Shown here piece by piece: positions 50,739-59,988 of a DNA stretch of 64,000 nt (positions within the stretch are counted from its first letter, which is position 1; every line of letters begins with the position of its first letter). Source of the stretch: Gammaproteobacteria bacterium (lineage in GTDB: Bacteria; Pseudomonadota; Gammaproteobacteria; Xanthomonadales; Wenzhouxiangellaceae); contig PXBD01000043.1 in the NCBI GenBank assembly GCA_003565625.1, positions 1-64,000 on the forward strand, read 5' to 3'. The notes under the pieces are model-generated. The model saw nothing but the letters and a program-made list of their open reading frames with translations, did not search any database and had not been told where the DNA came from. The translations under genes were made by a program, and so were the position numbers.

Positions 50739-52633
50739 CGGGCAGGGTGGAGAAACGCAACTCGCTTCTCAACCTGCGCGCCGTGGTGGTTGTGCATGAC
50801 CTGGTCATGATCGGGCTGGCCTGGCTGGCGGCCCGCGCAGCCACGGCGTGGCTGATCGACGCTCGTGGGCCGGACTGGCAGCAGATTGCCCTGGAAGCCA
50901 ATCTCATCCTGATCCTGCAGGGCTTCCTGCACTGGCGAGCCGGCCTGTATCGCGGTGTATGGCGGTTCGCCAGTCTGCCCGACCTCGGCAACTTGCTGCG
51001 CGCGGCAGTGCTGGGGGCAGCCTCCGGGGCCGGGGTGCTGCTGGTGCTGTCGGCACCGGTTGAGCTGATGGTGCTGATGGTCTGGATTTTCCCGGTACTG
51101 CTGGCCGTGATGCTGGGCCTGCCGCGCCTGATGTATCGGGTGTTCAAGGACATGCGCCTGGAAGTACGCCAGCGTCGGGTCACGCGGCGTACCGTGATCC
51201 TGGGTGCCGGCCAGTCCGGGCGCCTGCTGCTCAAGGAGCTGAAGCGGCGTGGCGGTCATGACGTGGTCGGTTTTCTGGATGACAGCCCGCGTCTGCGCCA
51301 GCGTGAAATTGATTCGGTTCCCGTGCTTGGAGCCATTGGTCGGCTGCCGCGGGTGGTTCGCGAGGCCATGATCGACCAGGCCGTCATTGCCATTCCGTCG
51401 GCAACCAACCAGCAGATGCAGCGCATCGTCCAGATCTGCGAGCAGGCCGAGGTTGACTTCAAGACCTTGCCGACCCTGAAGGAACTGGGTTCCAGCATCA
51501 CTCGTTTTGATGATCTCAAGCCGGTCGCCATCGACGATTTGCTCGGCCGCGATCCGGTCTCGCTGGACTGGAACGGGATCCGCTCGGGCTTGACCGGCAA
51601 GCGGGTGCTGGTGACCGGCGGTGGCGGCTCTATTGGCGCCGAGTTGTGTCGCCAGATCGCGCGCCTGGATCCGGCCGGACTGGTCGTGCTGGACAACAGC
51701 GAGTACAACCTCTACCGGGTCGACTATCGCCTGCGCAACGAGTTTCGCGACCTGGTCATCGAGGCGGTGCTGGGAGATGCCTGTGATCCAGCCACGATCG
51801 ACACGGTGATGCAGCGCTCGCGTCCGGAAGTGGTTTTTCACGCCGCCGCCTACAAGCATTTGCCGATGCTGCAGACCCAGGTGCGGGAAGCGTTTCGCAA
51901 CAATGTCATCGGAACCCGCCGGGTGGCCGAGGCGGCCGATCGTTACGGAGTCGACATCTTCGTTCTGATTTCCACCGACAAGGCGGTCAACCCGGCCAAC
52001 GTGATGGGGGCGACCAAGCGCGTGGCCGAGTTGTATTGCCAGCAGATCAACCGCCAGTCCTCGACCCGCTTCATCACGGTCCGCTTCGGCAACGTGCTCA
52101 ACTCCACCGGCTCGGTCGTGCCGTTGTTCAACGAGCAGATTCGGCGTGGCGGTCCGGTGACGGTGACCCATCCGGAAATCACCCGTTACTTCATGACCAT
52201 TGCCGAGGCCGGGCAGTTGATCCTGCAGGCCGGCGTGCTGGGTCGCGGCGGTGAAGTCTTTGTGCTCGATATGGGCGAACCAGTCCGCATCAGCTACCTC
52301 GCCGAGCAGCTGATTCGCCTGGCCGGCAAGGAACCCGGGCGCGATATTGAAATCGTCTACACCGGCCTGCGGCCGGGCGAAAAACTGTTCGAAGAACTGT
52401 TCCACGCGCATGAGTCCTACGCCAAAACGGCGCACGAGAAGATTTTCTTAAGCCAGGCCTCCGGCGAGCGCTGTCTGGGCCTCGACGATCGTCTCGCCGA
52501 GGGCGAACGCGCGGTCCAGCAGTACGACACGGCTCGGCTGCGTTCCATCCTGCTCGACCTGGTCCCCGAGATTGGCCAGGTGCCGCAGCGCAGCGACAAG
52601 GTGATCCCGCTGGCCGGGCGCAGGGCCGGGTAA
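50735..52633 (+). CDS. WbpM/CapD-like nucleoside-diphosphate sugar 4,6-dehydratase/epimerase, membrane anchored
   Basis: N-terminal TMs, two Rossmann motifs (VILGAGQSGRLLLKEL, VLVTGGGGSIGAELCRQI), STDKAVNPANVMGATKR (Met at the usual Tyr position). Confidence 0.92.
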   Translation: MTGRVEKRNSLLNLRAVVVVHDLVMIGLAWLAARAATAWLIDARGPDWQQIALEANLILILQGFLHWRAGLYRGVWRFASLPDLGNLLRAAVLGAASGAGVLLVLSAPVELMVLMVWIFPVLLAVMLGLPRLMYRVFKDMRLEVRQRRVTRRTVILGAGQSGRLLLKELKRRGGHDVVGFLDDSPRLRQREIDSVPVLGAIGRLPRVVREAMIDQAVIAIPSATNQQMQRIVQICEQAEVDFKTLPTLKELGSSITRFDDLKPVAIDDLLGRDPVSLDWNGIRSGLTGKRVLVTGGGGSIGAELCRQIARLDPAGLVVLDNSEYNLYRVDYRLRNEFRDLVIEAVLGDACDPATIDTVMQRSRPEVVFHAAAYKHLPMLQTQVREAFRNNVIGTRRVAEAADRYGVDIFVLISTDKAVNPANVMGATKRVAELYCQQINRQSSTRFITVRFGNVLNSTGSVVPLFNEQIRRGGPVTVTHPEITRYFMTIAEAGQLILQAGVLGRGGEVFVLDMGEPVRISYLAEQLIRLAGKEPGRDIEIVYTGLRPGEKLFEELFHAHESYAKTAHEKIFLSQASGERCLGLDDRLAEGERAVQQYDTARLRSILLDLVPEIGQVPQRSDKVIPLAGRRAG

Positions 52634-52640
52634 ACCAAAG

Positions 52641-53693
52641 ATGGGCGCAGAGGAGCATCGCGCGGCCGGTTTGCGGCCGGCTCTGGCGCCGGAAGCAGGG
52701 CGGCTGGAGTGGCTTGAACACGGCTCCGAACTGCTGGCCGACAACCCGCTCGGAGATCCGTCTACGCGCCGCCACCCGGTCTACCTGCCGCCTGGCTACG
52801 ACGATTGCGAGCGCCGCTACCCGGTGCTGGTGTCGCTGGCCGCCTACACCAATGCCGGTCCCGGACAAGTGTCCTGGCGCAATCATGGCGAGTCCCTGCC
52901 GCAGCGCCTGGACCGGATGATTCATGAGCAGCAGATGGCGCCTGTCGTCGTGCTGTTTCCCGATTGTTACACCAGCCTGGGCGGCAACCAGTACGTCAAT
53001 TCCGCGGCCATCGGTGCCTACGCCGATTACCTGGTCGATGAGCTCCTGCCGGCCCTGGATCAGGGGTACCGTACTCTGGGCCAGGCCCGGAGCCGAGCGG
53101 TGTTCGGTAAATCGTCGGGCGGCTTTGGCGCCCTGCATCTGGCGATGAGTCGCCCCGGGTATTTCGGGGCGGTGGCCTGTCACGCCGGTGACTGCGGTTT
53201 TGACCGGGTCTATGCGCGTGACTTCCCGACCTGCTGCGACGTGCTGGCGCGATACCAGGGCGATCCGGTTGCTTTTGTCCGCGCCTTCTGGCGTCGGCAG
53301 CGCCCGACAGGCGCCGAGTTCCATACCCTGATGACCCTGTGTCTGGCGGCCAGCTATTCACCCAGCCCGGGGTTGCCGCTGAACCTGGCGCTGCCGTTCG
53401 ATCTGCAGACCTGTGCGCTGGATGAGTCGGTCTGGGCGCGCTGGCTGGCCTTCGACCCGGTCCGGCGGGTGGAGCAAAGCGCCGATGCCTTGAAAGCCCT
53501 GGCCGGTTTGTGGATCGACGCCGGCTCGCGCGACCAGTATTTCATCCACTACGGCACGCGCGAATTGCATCAGCGTCTTGCAGATGCCGGTATTGCCCAC
53601 CACTGGGAAGAGTTCGAAGGCAGTCATTCGGGCATCGACTGGCGTTACGATCATTCCCTGCCGTGGTTGCTGCAGCGGTTGAAAGTTGACTGA
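52641..53693 (+). CDS. Esterase-like alpha/beta hydrolase (enterochelin esterase/esterase D-like)
   Basis: VYLPPGYDDCERRYPVLVSL, GKSSGGFGALHLAM nucleophile elbow; C-terminal ...GSHSGIDWRYDHSLPWLL. Confidence 0.8.
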   Translation: MGAEEHRAAGLRPALAPEAGRLEWLEHGSELLADNPLGDPSTRRHPVYLPPGYDDCERRYPVLVSLAAYTNAGPGQVSWRNHGESLPQRLDRMIHEQQMAPVVVLFPDCYTSLGGNQYVNSAAIGAYADYLVDELLPALDQGYRTLGQARSRAVFGKSSGGFGALHLAMSRPGYFGAVACHAGDCGFDRVYARDFPTCCDVLARYQGDPVAFVRAFWRRQRPTGAEFHTLMTLCLAASYSPSPGLPLNLALPFDLQTCALDESVWARWLAFDPVRRVEQSADALKALAGLWIDAGSRDQYFIHYGTRELHQRLADAGIAHHWEEFEGSHSGIDWRYDHSLPWLLQRLKVD

Positions 53694-53743
53694 TACGGCG
53701 GCATCATCTACTTCAAACTGACATTCTGGATACAGGTTTAGCC

Positions 53744-54325
53744 ATGGTCACCATTACTCCCTCCGCGCGCGATTACTTTTCCTCCCTGCTCGAACAGCAG
53801 CCAGAGGGCACGAACCTGCGCATTTGCATTCACCGGCCCGGCTCGCCCACCGCCGAGGTGGAACTCGCCTACTGCCCGGCCGGCCAGGAGCACAGTGACG
53901 ATGAGCCGTTTGATTGCGGCCAGTTCACCCTGTTCATCGAAATCAACAGCCTGCCCTCGCTGCAGGAAGCGATGATCGATTTCGAGCGCAACGCCATGGG
54001 CGGCGAGTTGACCATTCGCGCTCCCGGCCTGAAAGGCGAACGCCCGGCCGATGATGCACCGCTGAGTGAGCGCGTGAACTGGGTGCTGGAGGCCAGAATC
54101 AACCCCATGGTCGCGTCCCATGGAGGCCAGGTCTCGCTGGTCGAAATCACGCCGCAAAACGATGTCGTGCTGCAGTTCGGCGGCGGCTGTCAGGGCTGCG
54201 GGATGATCGACGTCACCCTCAAAAACGGGGTCGAGACCACCATGAAACAGGAACTGCCCGAAGTGCGCAGCGTGGTCGACTCAACCGACCACAGCAAGGG
54301 CGAAAACCCGTACTACGCGGCCTGA
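53744..54325 (+). CDS. nfuA: Fe-S biogenesis protein NfuA
   Basis: A-type-like N-domain; Nfu CXXC FGGGCQGCGMIDVTLKNGVETTM. Confidence 0.96.
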   Translation: MVTITPSARDYFSSLLEQQPEGTNLRICIHRPGSPTAEVELAYCPAGQEHSDDEPFDCGQFTLFIEINSLPSLQEAMIDFERNAMGGELTIRAPGLKGERPADDAPLSERVNWVLEARINPMVASHGGQVSLVEITPQNDVVLQFGGGCQGCGMIDVTLKNGVETTMKQELPEVRSVVDSTDHSKGENPYYAA

Positions 54326-54344
54326 GCCCAGGCCGCGCTGTGGC

Positions 54345-54668
54345 TTAGGGTTTCAACGGCCCTTCCTGGCGCGAATACCAGGCGGCGAGATCGCGAATGT
54401 CGCGGTCGCTCAAGTCGCGGGCAAAACTGGACATGATGGCGTGGTCGCGGTCGCCGGAACGGTAGTCTTCCAGCGCGCGCACCAGGTAGTTGAAGTGCTG
54501 GCCGGCGATGATTGGATAATCGGCTTCCAGGGCCAGGTTTCCGTCCTCGCCGTGGCAGGATTGACAGACCTGCGAGATTTCCAGCCCGCGCGCCGGGTTG
54601 CCGGCTGAAGCCGGGCTGGCCAGCGCCCAGGCCAGCGCCACGGTCAGCGCGGTGAGCATCAGCTTCAT
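54345..54668 (-). CDS. Class I c-type cytochrome
   Basis: Signal peptide, CQSCHGEDGN haem motif, distal Met region. Confidence 0.88.
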   Translation of the reverse strand: MKLMLTALTVALAWALASPASAGNPARGLEISQVCQSCHGEDGNLALEADYPIIAGQHFNYLVRALEDYRSGDRDHAIMSSFARDLSDRDIRDLAAWYSRQEGPLKP

Positions 54669-54997
54669 GATGGATCCTCCCCGTAGCGGGCGAAGTAGGC
54701 GGCAATGTTGCGGATGTCTTCGTCCGACAGCGTGTTGGCGTGCGCCCGCATGGTTGCGTGACGGCGGCTACCATCGCGATAGGCGTGCAGCGCAGCTTCG
54801 ATATAGCCGGCGGTCTGGCCCTTGATCCGCGGCACGAAATAGGTCGGGTAGACGTTGGTGTGAAACGGGATGCCGTGACAGCCCAGGCAGGTGAAGGCAA
54901 GCACTCGGCCTTCCTCGGCATCGCCCTGGTCGGCATGAACTGCAGCCGCTGTGAGCAAGCCGGCGGCGATGGCCGCGACAATCGATTTCAATCGCAT
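54665..54997 (-). CDS. Class I c-type cytochrome
   Basis: Signal peptide, CLGCHG haem motif; ATGA-type overlap with the next cytochrome gene. Confidence 0.88.
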   Translation of the reverse strand: MRLKSIVAAIAAGLLTAAAVHADQGDAEEGRVLAFTCLGCHGIPFHTNVYPTYFVPRIKGQTAGYIEAALHAYRDGSRRHATMRAHANTLSDEDIRNIAAYFARYGEDPS

Positions 54998-55034
54998 ATT
55001 GAACTACAACGATAGGGAGAACGGTTGAGGCGGT

Positions 55035-55063
55035 ATTATAGCCGGGCTGCCTGGGCGAATGAA
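55035..55063 (-). promoter_or_regulatory. Candidate sigma70 promoter for the two cytochrome c genes
   Basis: Minus strand TTCATT-17 nt-TATAAT (perfect -10), about 38 bp before the ATG. Confidence 0.5.
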
Positions 55064-55128
55064 GAGGAACTCGGCCGGGTGCGTTGCGGAAATCTCGACC
55101 CCGACCCGAACCCATTTCAGGCCTTTGC

Positions 55129-56292
55129 ATGCACACACTTGACCCCTTCGATCTGTTCGACATCAGCGCCCAGCTGAGTGAAGAAGAGCTGATGATTCGC
55201 GCCAGCGTGGCCCGCTTCGTCGATGAAAAGGCCCTGCCGCTCATGGCGGAATGCTTTGACCAGGGTCGCTTCCCGGCCGAACTGATCCCCGAGATTGCCG
55301 ATCTGGGCCTGCTGGGCTCCAGCCTCGAGGGCTACGGCTGCGCCGGTCTCAACGCGGTCAGCTACGGCCTGATCTGTCAGGAACTCGAGCGCGGCGATTC
55401 CGGCTTGCGCAGCTTCGTGTCGGTCCAGTCCTCGCTGTGCATGTACCCGATCCACGCCTTCGGCTCGGACGAGCAAAAGGAGCACTGGCTGCCGGATATG
55501 GCCGCCGGCAAGGTCATTGGCTGCTTCGGCCTGACCGAGCCGCATGGCGGGTCGGACCCGGCCAACATGAAAACCCACGCCCGGCGCGACGGCGATGACT
55601 GGATCATCAACGGCGCCAAGATGTGGATCACCAACGGCAACCTGGCCCATATCGCCATCGTCTGGGCGCGCACCGACGAGGGCATCCTCGGCTTCATCGT
55701 GCCGACCGATACCCCCGGCTTCGAGGCGCGCGAAATCCACGCCAAGATGTCGCTCCGCGCCTCGGTCACCTCCGAGCTGTACTTCGACAACGTGCGCGTG
55801 CCCGACGCCAACCGCCTGCCAGGGGTCAAGGGCCTGAAGGGTCCGCTGTCGTGCCTCAGTCAGGCCCGCTACGGCATCACCTGGGGGCCGATCGGATCTG
55901 CGCTGGCCTGCCTGAAAGAAGCCATCGATTACACCGCCGACCGCGAACTGTTCGGCCGCGCGCTGGCCGCCAACCAGGCCGTGCAGATTCGCCTGGCCGA
56001 CATGTCCAGGCGCATCACCCAGGCCCAGCTGATGTCGCTGCGCCTCGGGCGGCTCAAGGACGAGGGCAGGGTGCACCCCACCCAGATTTCCATGGCCAAG
56101 TGGAACAACGTGCGCATGGCCCTGGACATCGCCCGCGACTGCCGCGACCTGCTCGGCGGCTCCGGCATCACCCTGGAATACGTCGCCATCCGCCACATGC
56201 TCAACCTGGAGTCGGTGATTACCTACGAGGGCACCGAGACCGTGCATCAGCTGGTCGTGGGGCGGGAGTTGACCGGGGTGAATGCGTTTTAA
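55129..56292 (+). CDS. Acyl-CoA dehydrogenase, glutaryl-CoA dehydrogenase-like
   Basis: CFGLTEPHGGSDPANMKT, KMWITNGNLAHI, TYEGTETVHQLVVGRELTGVNAF. Confidence 0.9.
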   Translation: MHTLDPFDLFDISAQLSEEELMIRASVARFVDEKALPLMAECFDQGRFPAELIPEIADLGLLGSSLEGYGCAGLNAVSYGLICQELERGDSGLRSFVSVQSSLCMYPIHAFGSDEQKEHWLPDMAAGKVIGCFGLTEPHGGSDPANMKTHARRDGDDWIINGAKMWITNGNLAHIAIVWARTDEGILGFIVPTDTPGFEAREIHAKMSLRASVTSELYFDNVRVPDANRLPGVKGLKGPLSCLSQARYGITWGPIGSALACLKEAIDYTADRELFGRALAANQAVQIRLADMSRRITQAQLMSLRLGRLKDEGRVHPTQISMAKWNNVRMALDIARDCRDLLGGSGITLEYVAIRHMLNLESVITYEGTETVHQLVVGRELTGVNAF

Positions 56293-56305
56293 GGGTTATT
56301 GTTTT

Positions 56306-56343
56306 CCTGAACCCGGAACCCTGAACCCGGAACCCTGAACCCC
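56306..56343. repeat. 14-bp tandem repeat, about 2.7 copies
   Basis: CCTGAACCCGGAAC x2 perfect plus CCTGAACCCC partial. Confidence 0.9.
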
Positions 56344-56355
56344 GCTTTTCGAGTA

Positions 56356-56385
56356 CTCTGCGTCCATCTGCGTTCCTCTGCGGTT
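56356..56385. repeat. 10-bp-period imperfect tandem repeat, three units
   Basis: CTCTGCGTCC / ATCTGCGTTC / CTCTGCGGTT. Confidence 0.85.
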
Positions 56386-56395
56386 CGAGCAAACA

Positions 56396-58606
56396 ATGTC
56401 CCAATCCGCCGCCCGTCGCCTCAACCGGGCACAAGTCGTCGATGAGGCCTTCCTGGCCCACCTGCAGGCCCTGGACGACGGCGCGGTTCGGCCGCCGGTG
56501 CACGGTAACATTGCCCCGGCCGACCTGGTCGAAGTCTTCGACAGCCAGCTGGCCTCGCGCCAGCTCGACCTCATGGCCCGCGTCAAGCGCGCCGAGAACA
56601 AGGTCTTCTACACCATCGGCTCGTCCGGCCACGAGGGCAATGCGCTGGTCGGGCGCCTGACCCGGCACACCGATCCGGCGTTCCTGCATTACCGCTCCGG
56701 CGCCTTCATGGCCGAGCGCTATCGCAAGCTTGACGGGCTTGATTTCATTCGCGACACCTGCCTGTCGTTTGCCGCCTCACGGCTGGATCCGGCCTCGGGC
56801 GGGCGCCACAAGGTCTGGGGCAGCAAGCCGCTGTGGGTGCTGCCCCAGACATCGACCATTGCCTCGCACCTGCCCAAGGCAGTCGGCACCGCGCTGGCGA
56901 TTGCCCGCGCCGGGCGCGATGGCCACGAGCTGCCGGTGCCGGTCGACAGCCTGGTGGTTTGCAGTTTCGGCGACGCCAGCCTCAACCATGCCGCGGCCCA
57001 GACGGCGTTCAATGCCTGCGCCTGGTCGCGCCACCAGAACCTGCCGGTACCGATCCTGTTTGTGTGTGAGGACAACGGCCTGGGCATTTCCGTACCGTCT
57101 CCGCGGGACTGGATTCACGACACCATGGCGCGCCGTCACGGTCTGACCTACCGCTTTGCCGACGGCCTCGATGCTGCCGGTGCCTACGCCGCGGTGGGCG
57201 AGGCGGTGGAAGAGTGCCGCAAGCGGCGCTCGGCGGTGTTTCTGCATCTGCGCACCACCCGGCTGATGGGCCACGCCGGGACGGATTTCGAAATCGAGTA
57301 TCGGACTCCGGAGGAGCTGGCTGCAGCCGAAGCGCTGGACCCGCTGCTGCGCACGGCCGAACAGGTGGTCGCGCGCGCTCTGATGACCCCGGATGCGATT
57401 TGTCAACGCTACGAGCAGCTGCGGCAACGCTGCCTGGAACAGGCCGACCGCGCCGATGCCGAGCCGCGCCTGAGCCATCGGGCCGAAGTAATCGCGCCGC
57501 TGGCGCCGTTGTCGACCGATGCGGTCCTGGCCGAGGCGCGCGCGAACAACCACGGCGGGTCGGCGAATCGGCCCGAGAGCCAGCCGCCGCGCCACCTGGC
57601 TATCCAGATCAACCGCGCCCTGGCCGATCTGCTGGCCAAATACCCGCAAGCGCTGGTTTTCGGCGAAGACGTCGCCCGCAAGGGCGGGGTCTACACGGTG
57701 ACCAAGGGGCTGTCGTCGCGCTTCGGACCGGCCCGCGTATTCAATACCCTGCTGGATGAGACGACCATTCTTGGGCTGGCCCAGGGCTATGCCGCCATGG
57801 GCTACCTGCCGGTCCCCGAAATCCAGTACCTGGCCTATTTCCACAACGCCTGCGACCAGATTCGCGGCGAGGCCTGCTCGCTGCAGTTTTTCTCCAACGG
57901 CCAGTTCCGCAACCCCATGGTCATGCGGATTGCCGGGCTGGGTTACCAGCGCGGCTTCGGTGGCCATTTCCACAACGACAACTCGATTGCCGCGCTGCGC
58001 GATATTCCCGGCCTGGTGATTGGCTGCCCCTCGCGCGGCGACGATGCGGCCCTGATGCTGCGCACGATGATGGCAATGGCCCAGGTCGACGGCCGGGTCT
58101 GTGCCCTGATCGAACCGATCGCCCTGTACATGACCAAGGATCTCCATGAGCCCGACGACGGCGGCTGGCTGTTTCCGTACCCGCCACCGGACCAGGCCCT
58201 GGAGCCGTTTGCCGCGCGGGTCTACCACGCCGACGCCTCGGATCTGCTGATCATCAGCTATGCCAACGGCATCCCCATGGCGTTGCGTTGCGCGGCCGTC
58301 CTCGAGCAAGCCGGACACCGGGTGCGCGTGCTGGACCTGCGCTGGCTCAAGCCACTGCCCATAGCCGAGGTGGCCGCACACGCCGGAGGCTGTGCGGCCG
58401 TGCTGATCTTCGACGAGGGCCGGCCTGACGGTGGCATTGGCGAGGGCCTGGTAACCGCCATGGTGGAGGCCGGGGTCGCGGATCGTCCGGTCCGGCGCCT
58501 TGCCGCCGCCGATTGTTATATTCCGCTGGCCGATGCAGCCAACCTGGTGCTGGCGTCCGAGGCGGCCATGCTGGCTGCTGCCCGCGACCTGCTCGCGCCT
58601 GCCTGA
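56396..58606 (+). CDS. Fused alpha-beta E1 of 2-oxo acid (branched-chain-like) dehydrogenase
   Basis: E1alpha TPP region SFGDASLNHAAAQTAFNACAW...EDNGLGISVPSPRD joined to E1beta VFGEDVARKGGVYTVTKGLSSRFGPARVFNTLLDETTILGLA. Confidence 0.9.
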   Translation: MSQSAARRLNRAQVVDEAFLAHLQALDDGAVRPPVHGNIAPADLVEVFDSQLASRQLDLMARVKRAENKVFYTIGSSGHEGNALVGRLTRHTDPAFLHYRSGAFMAERYRKLDGLDFIRDTCLSFAASRLDPASGGRHKVWGSKPLWVLPQTSTIASHLPKAVGTALAIARAGRDGHELPVPVDSLVVCSFGDASLNHAAAQTAFNACAWSRHQNLPVPILFVCEDNGLGISVPSPRDWIHDTMARRHGLTYRFADGLDAAGAYAAVGEAVEECRKRRSAVFLHLRTTRLMGHAGTDFEIEYRTPEELAAAEALDPLLRTAEQVVARALMTPDAICQRYEQLRQRCLEQADRADAEPRLSHRAEVIAPLAPLSTDAVLAEARANNHGGSANRPESQPPRHLAIQINRALADLLAKYPQALVFGEDVARKGGVYTVTKGLSSRFGPARVFNTLLDETTILGLAQGYAAMGYLPVPEIQYLAYFHNACDQIRGEACSLQFFSNGQFRNPMVMRIAGLGYQRGFGGHFHNDNSIAALRDIPGLVIGCPSRGDDAALMLRTMMAMAQVDGRVCALIEPIALYMTKDLHEPDDGGWLFPYPPPDQALEPFAARVYHADASDLLIISYANGIPMALRCAAVLEQAGHRVRVLDLRWLKPLPIAEVAAHAGGCAAVLIFDEGRPDGGIGEGLVTAMVEAGVADRPVRRLAAADCYIPLADAANLVLASEAAMLAAARDLLAPA

Positions 58607-58614
58607 GCCCCGAT

Positions 58615-59577
58615 ATGGTTGAGCTTGCGCTGCAAAATCTGATCTCGCCGATCGTCCTGAGCTTCGTGCTCGGACTGGTCGCGGCCGGGCTTCGCTCCGA
58701 CTTGAGCATTCCCGAGGCCGTGGCCAAGGGTCTGTCGATCTACCTGCTGTTTGCCATTGGCTACAAGGGCGGGGTCGAAGTGGCTGCTGCCGGGGCTGAT
58801 CCGCGCCTGGGCCTGGCGCTGGTTGCCGGCGTGGCCTTGTCGGCGCTGATTCCGCTGCTGGCCTACGGCTTGTTGCGCAGCATGACTCGGCTCGACCGGG
58901 TCGATGCCGCCGCGGTGGCCGGACACTACGGCTCGATTTCCATTGTCACCTTTGTTGCAGCCACATCGCTGCTGCGCTCGGCCGGCATCGACTACGAAGG
59001 CTGGCTGGTGGCCGTGGCGGCGGCGATGGAGGCTCCGGCCATACTCACCGCCCTGTGGCTGGCCCGGGGGCGGGCGGGACCGGGTGAGGGCCTGCCGTGG
59101 CGGGAGATTGCCCTGAACGGCTCGATCGTTCTTCTCCTCGGCGCTTTCCTGATCGGCTGGGCCACCGGGCCGGCCGGGATGGCCGAGGTTGAGGGGTTCC
59201 TGGTCGCGCCGTTCAAGGGCGTGCTGTGTTTGTTCCTGCTCGACATGGGCCTGGTCGCCGGTCGCAACCTGTTGCGCAGCCGTGGTGTGCTCAGCGTCGG
59301 GCTGGTGCTGTTTGCCGTGCTGATGCCGCTGCTTGGCGCCGTCCTGGGCCTGGTCACGGGCTGGCTGCTCGGCCTGTCGGAAGGCGGGGTCGCGCTGTTG
59401 GCCACCCTGGCGGCCTCGGCGTCCTACATTGCCGTTCCGGCGGCGATGCGCGTGGCCTTGCCCGAGGCCAACCCGGCGGTCTACCTGACCCTGGCCCTCG
59501 GGATCACGTTTCCGTTCAACCTGGCCATCGGCGTTTCGCTGTACCTGACCGCAGCCCAGTGGCTGCCTGGAGGCTGA
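58615..59577 (+). CDS. sbtA: SbtA-type sodium-dependent bicarbonate transporter
   Basis: NLISPIVLSFVLGLVAAGLRSDLSIPEAVAKGLSIYLLFAIGYKGGVEVA, AGHYGSISIVTFVAA, ASASYIAVPAAMRVALPEANPAVYLTLALGITFPFN. Confidence 0.92.
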   Translation: MVELALQNLISPIVLSFVLGLVAAGLRSDLSIPEAVAKGLSIYLLFAIGYKGGVEVAAAGADPRLGLALVAGVALSALIPLLAYGLLRSMTRLDRVDAAAVAGHYGSISIVTFVAATSLLRSAGIDYEGWLVAVAAAMEAPAILTALWLARGRAGPGEGLPWREIALNGSIVLLLGAFLIGWATGPAGMAEVEGFLVAPFKGVLCLFLLDMGLVAGRNLLRSRGVLSVGLVLFAVLMPLLGAVLGLVTGWLLGLSEGGVALLATLAASASYIAVPAAMRVALPEANPAVYLTLALGITFPFNLAIGVSLYLTAAQWLPGG

Positions 59578-59578
59578 C

Positions 59579-59890
59579 ATGCAGACTCATCCGGCCAGCC
59601 GGATTGAAATCATCATCGAGACCCCGGCCCTGCGCGCGCTGTCGCGCCAGCTGGATCGCGCCGGGGTCACCGGCTACACGGTCTTGCCGGTCCTCGGCGG
59701 CCAGGGTCGAACCGGGCCGTGGACGCAGGAGGGCGAAATCAGCGCGGCCGGGGGCATGGTCGCAGTTCTTGCCGTGGTCGCGCCCGAGCGCGCAGAGCAA
59801 GTGCTCGAATCGGTGTTCGAGGTCGTCAGCCGCCAGATCGGCCTGGTGTCGGTCAGTGAATGCCGGGTGGTGCGGCCGGAACGGGTCTGA
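59579..59890 (+). CDS. sbtB: PII-like SbtB family regulatory protein
   Basis: Small PII-like fold, GVTGYTVLPVLGGQGRTGPWTQEGEISAAGGMVAVLAVV; starts 2 nt after the sbtA stop. Confidence 0.85.
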   Translation: MQTHPASRIEIIIETPALRALSRQLDRAGVTGYTVLPVLGGQGRTGPWTQEGEISAAGGMVAVLAVVAPERAEQVLESVFEVVSRQIGLVSVSECRVVRPERV

Positions 59891-59988
59891 GGGCAGTGAC
59901 CGGATCCAGAGGTTTCTGCTGGGGTGTCCGCGGGAAGCCGAGGATTTCGCCCGGATGCTGCAATCCCCGGTCAGCGAGTGACGCGCTC

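Noticed and set aside
50558-52435. 625-aa minus-strand ORF antisense to the WbpM-like gene
   Set aside because: Shadow ORF; composition typical of reverse-complement codon bias.
54317-54338. Hairpin CGCGGCCTG-AGCC-CAGGCCGCG at the nfuA stop, considered as a bidirectional terminator
   Set aside because: Overlaps the stop codon and lacks a U-run on either side; may be chance GC pairing.
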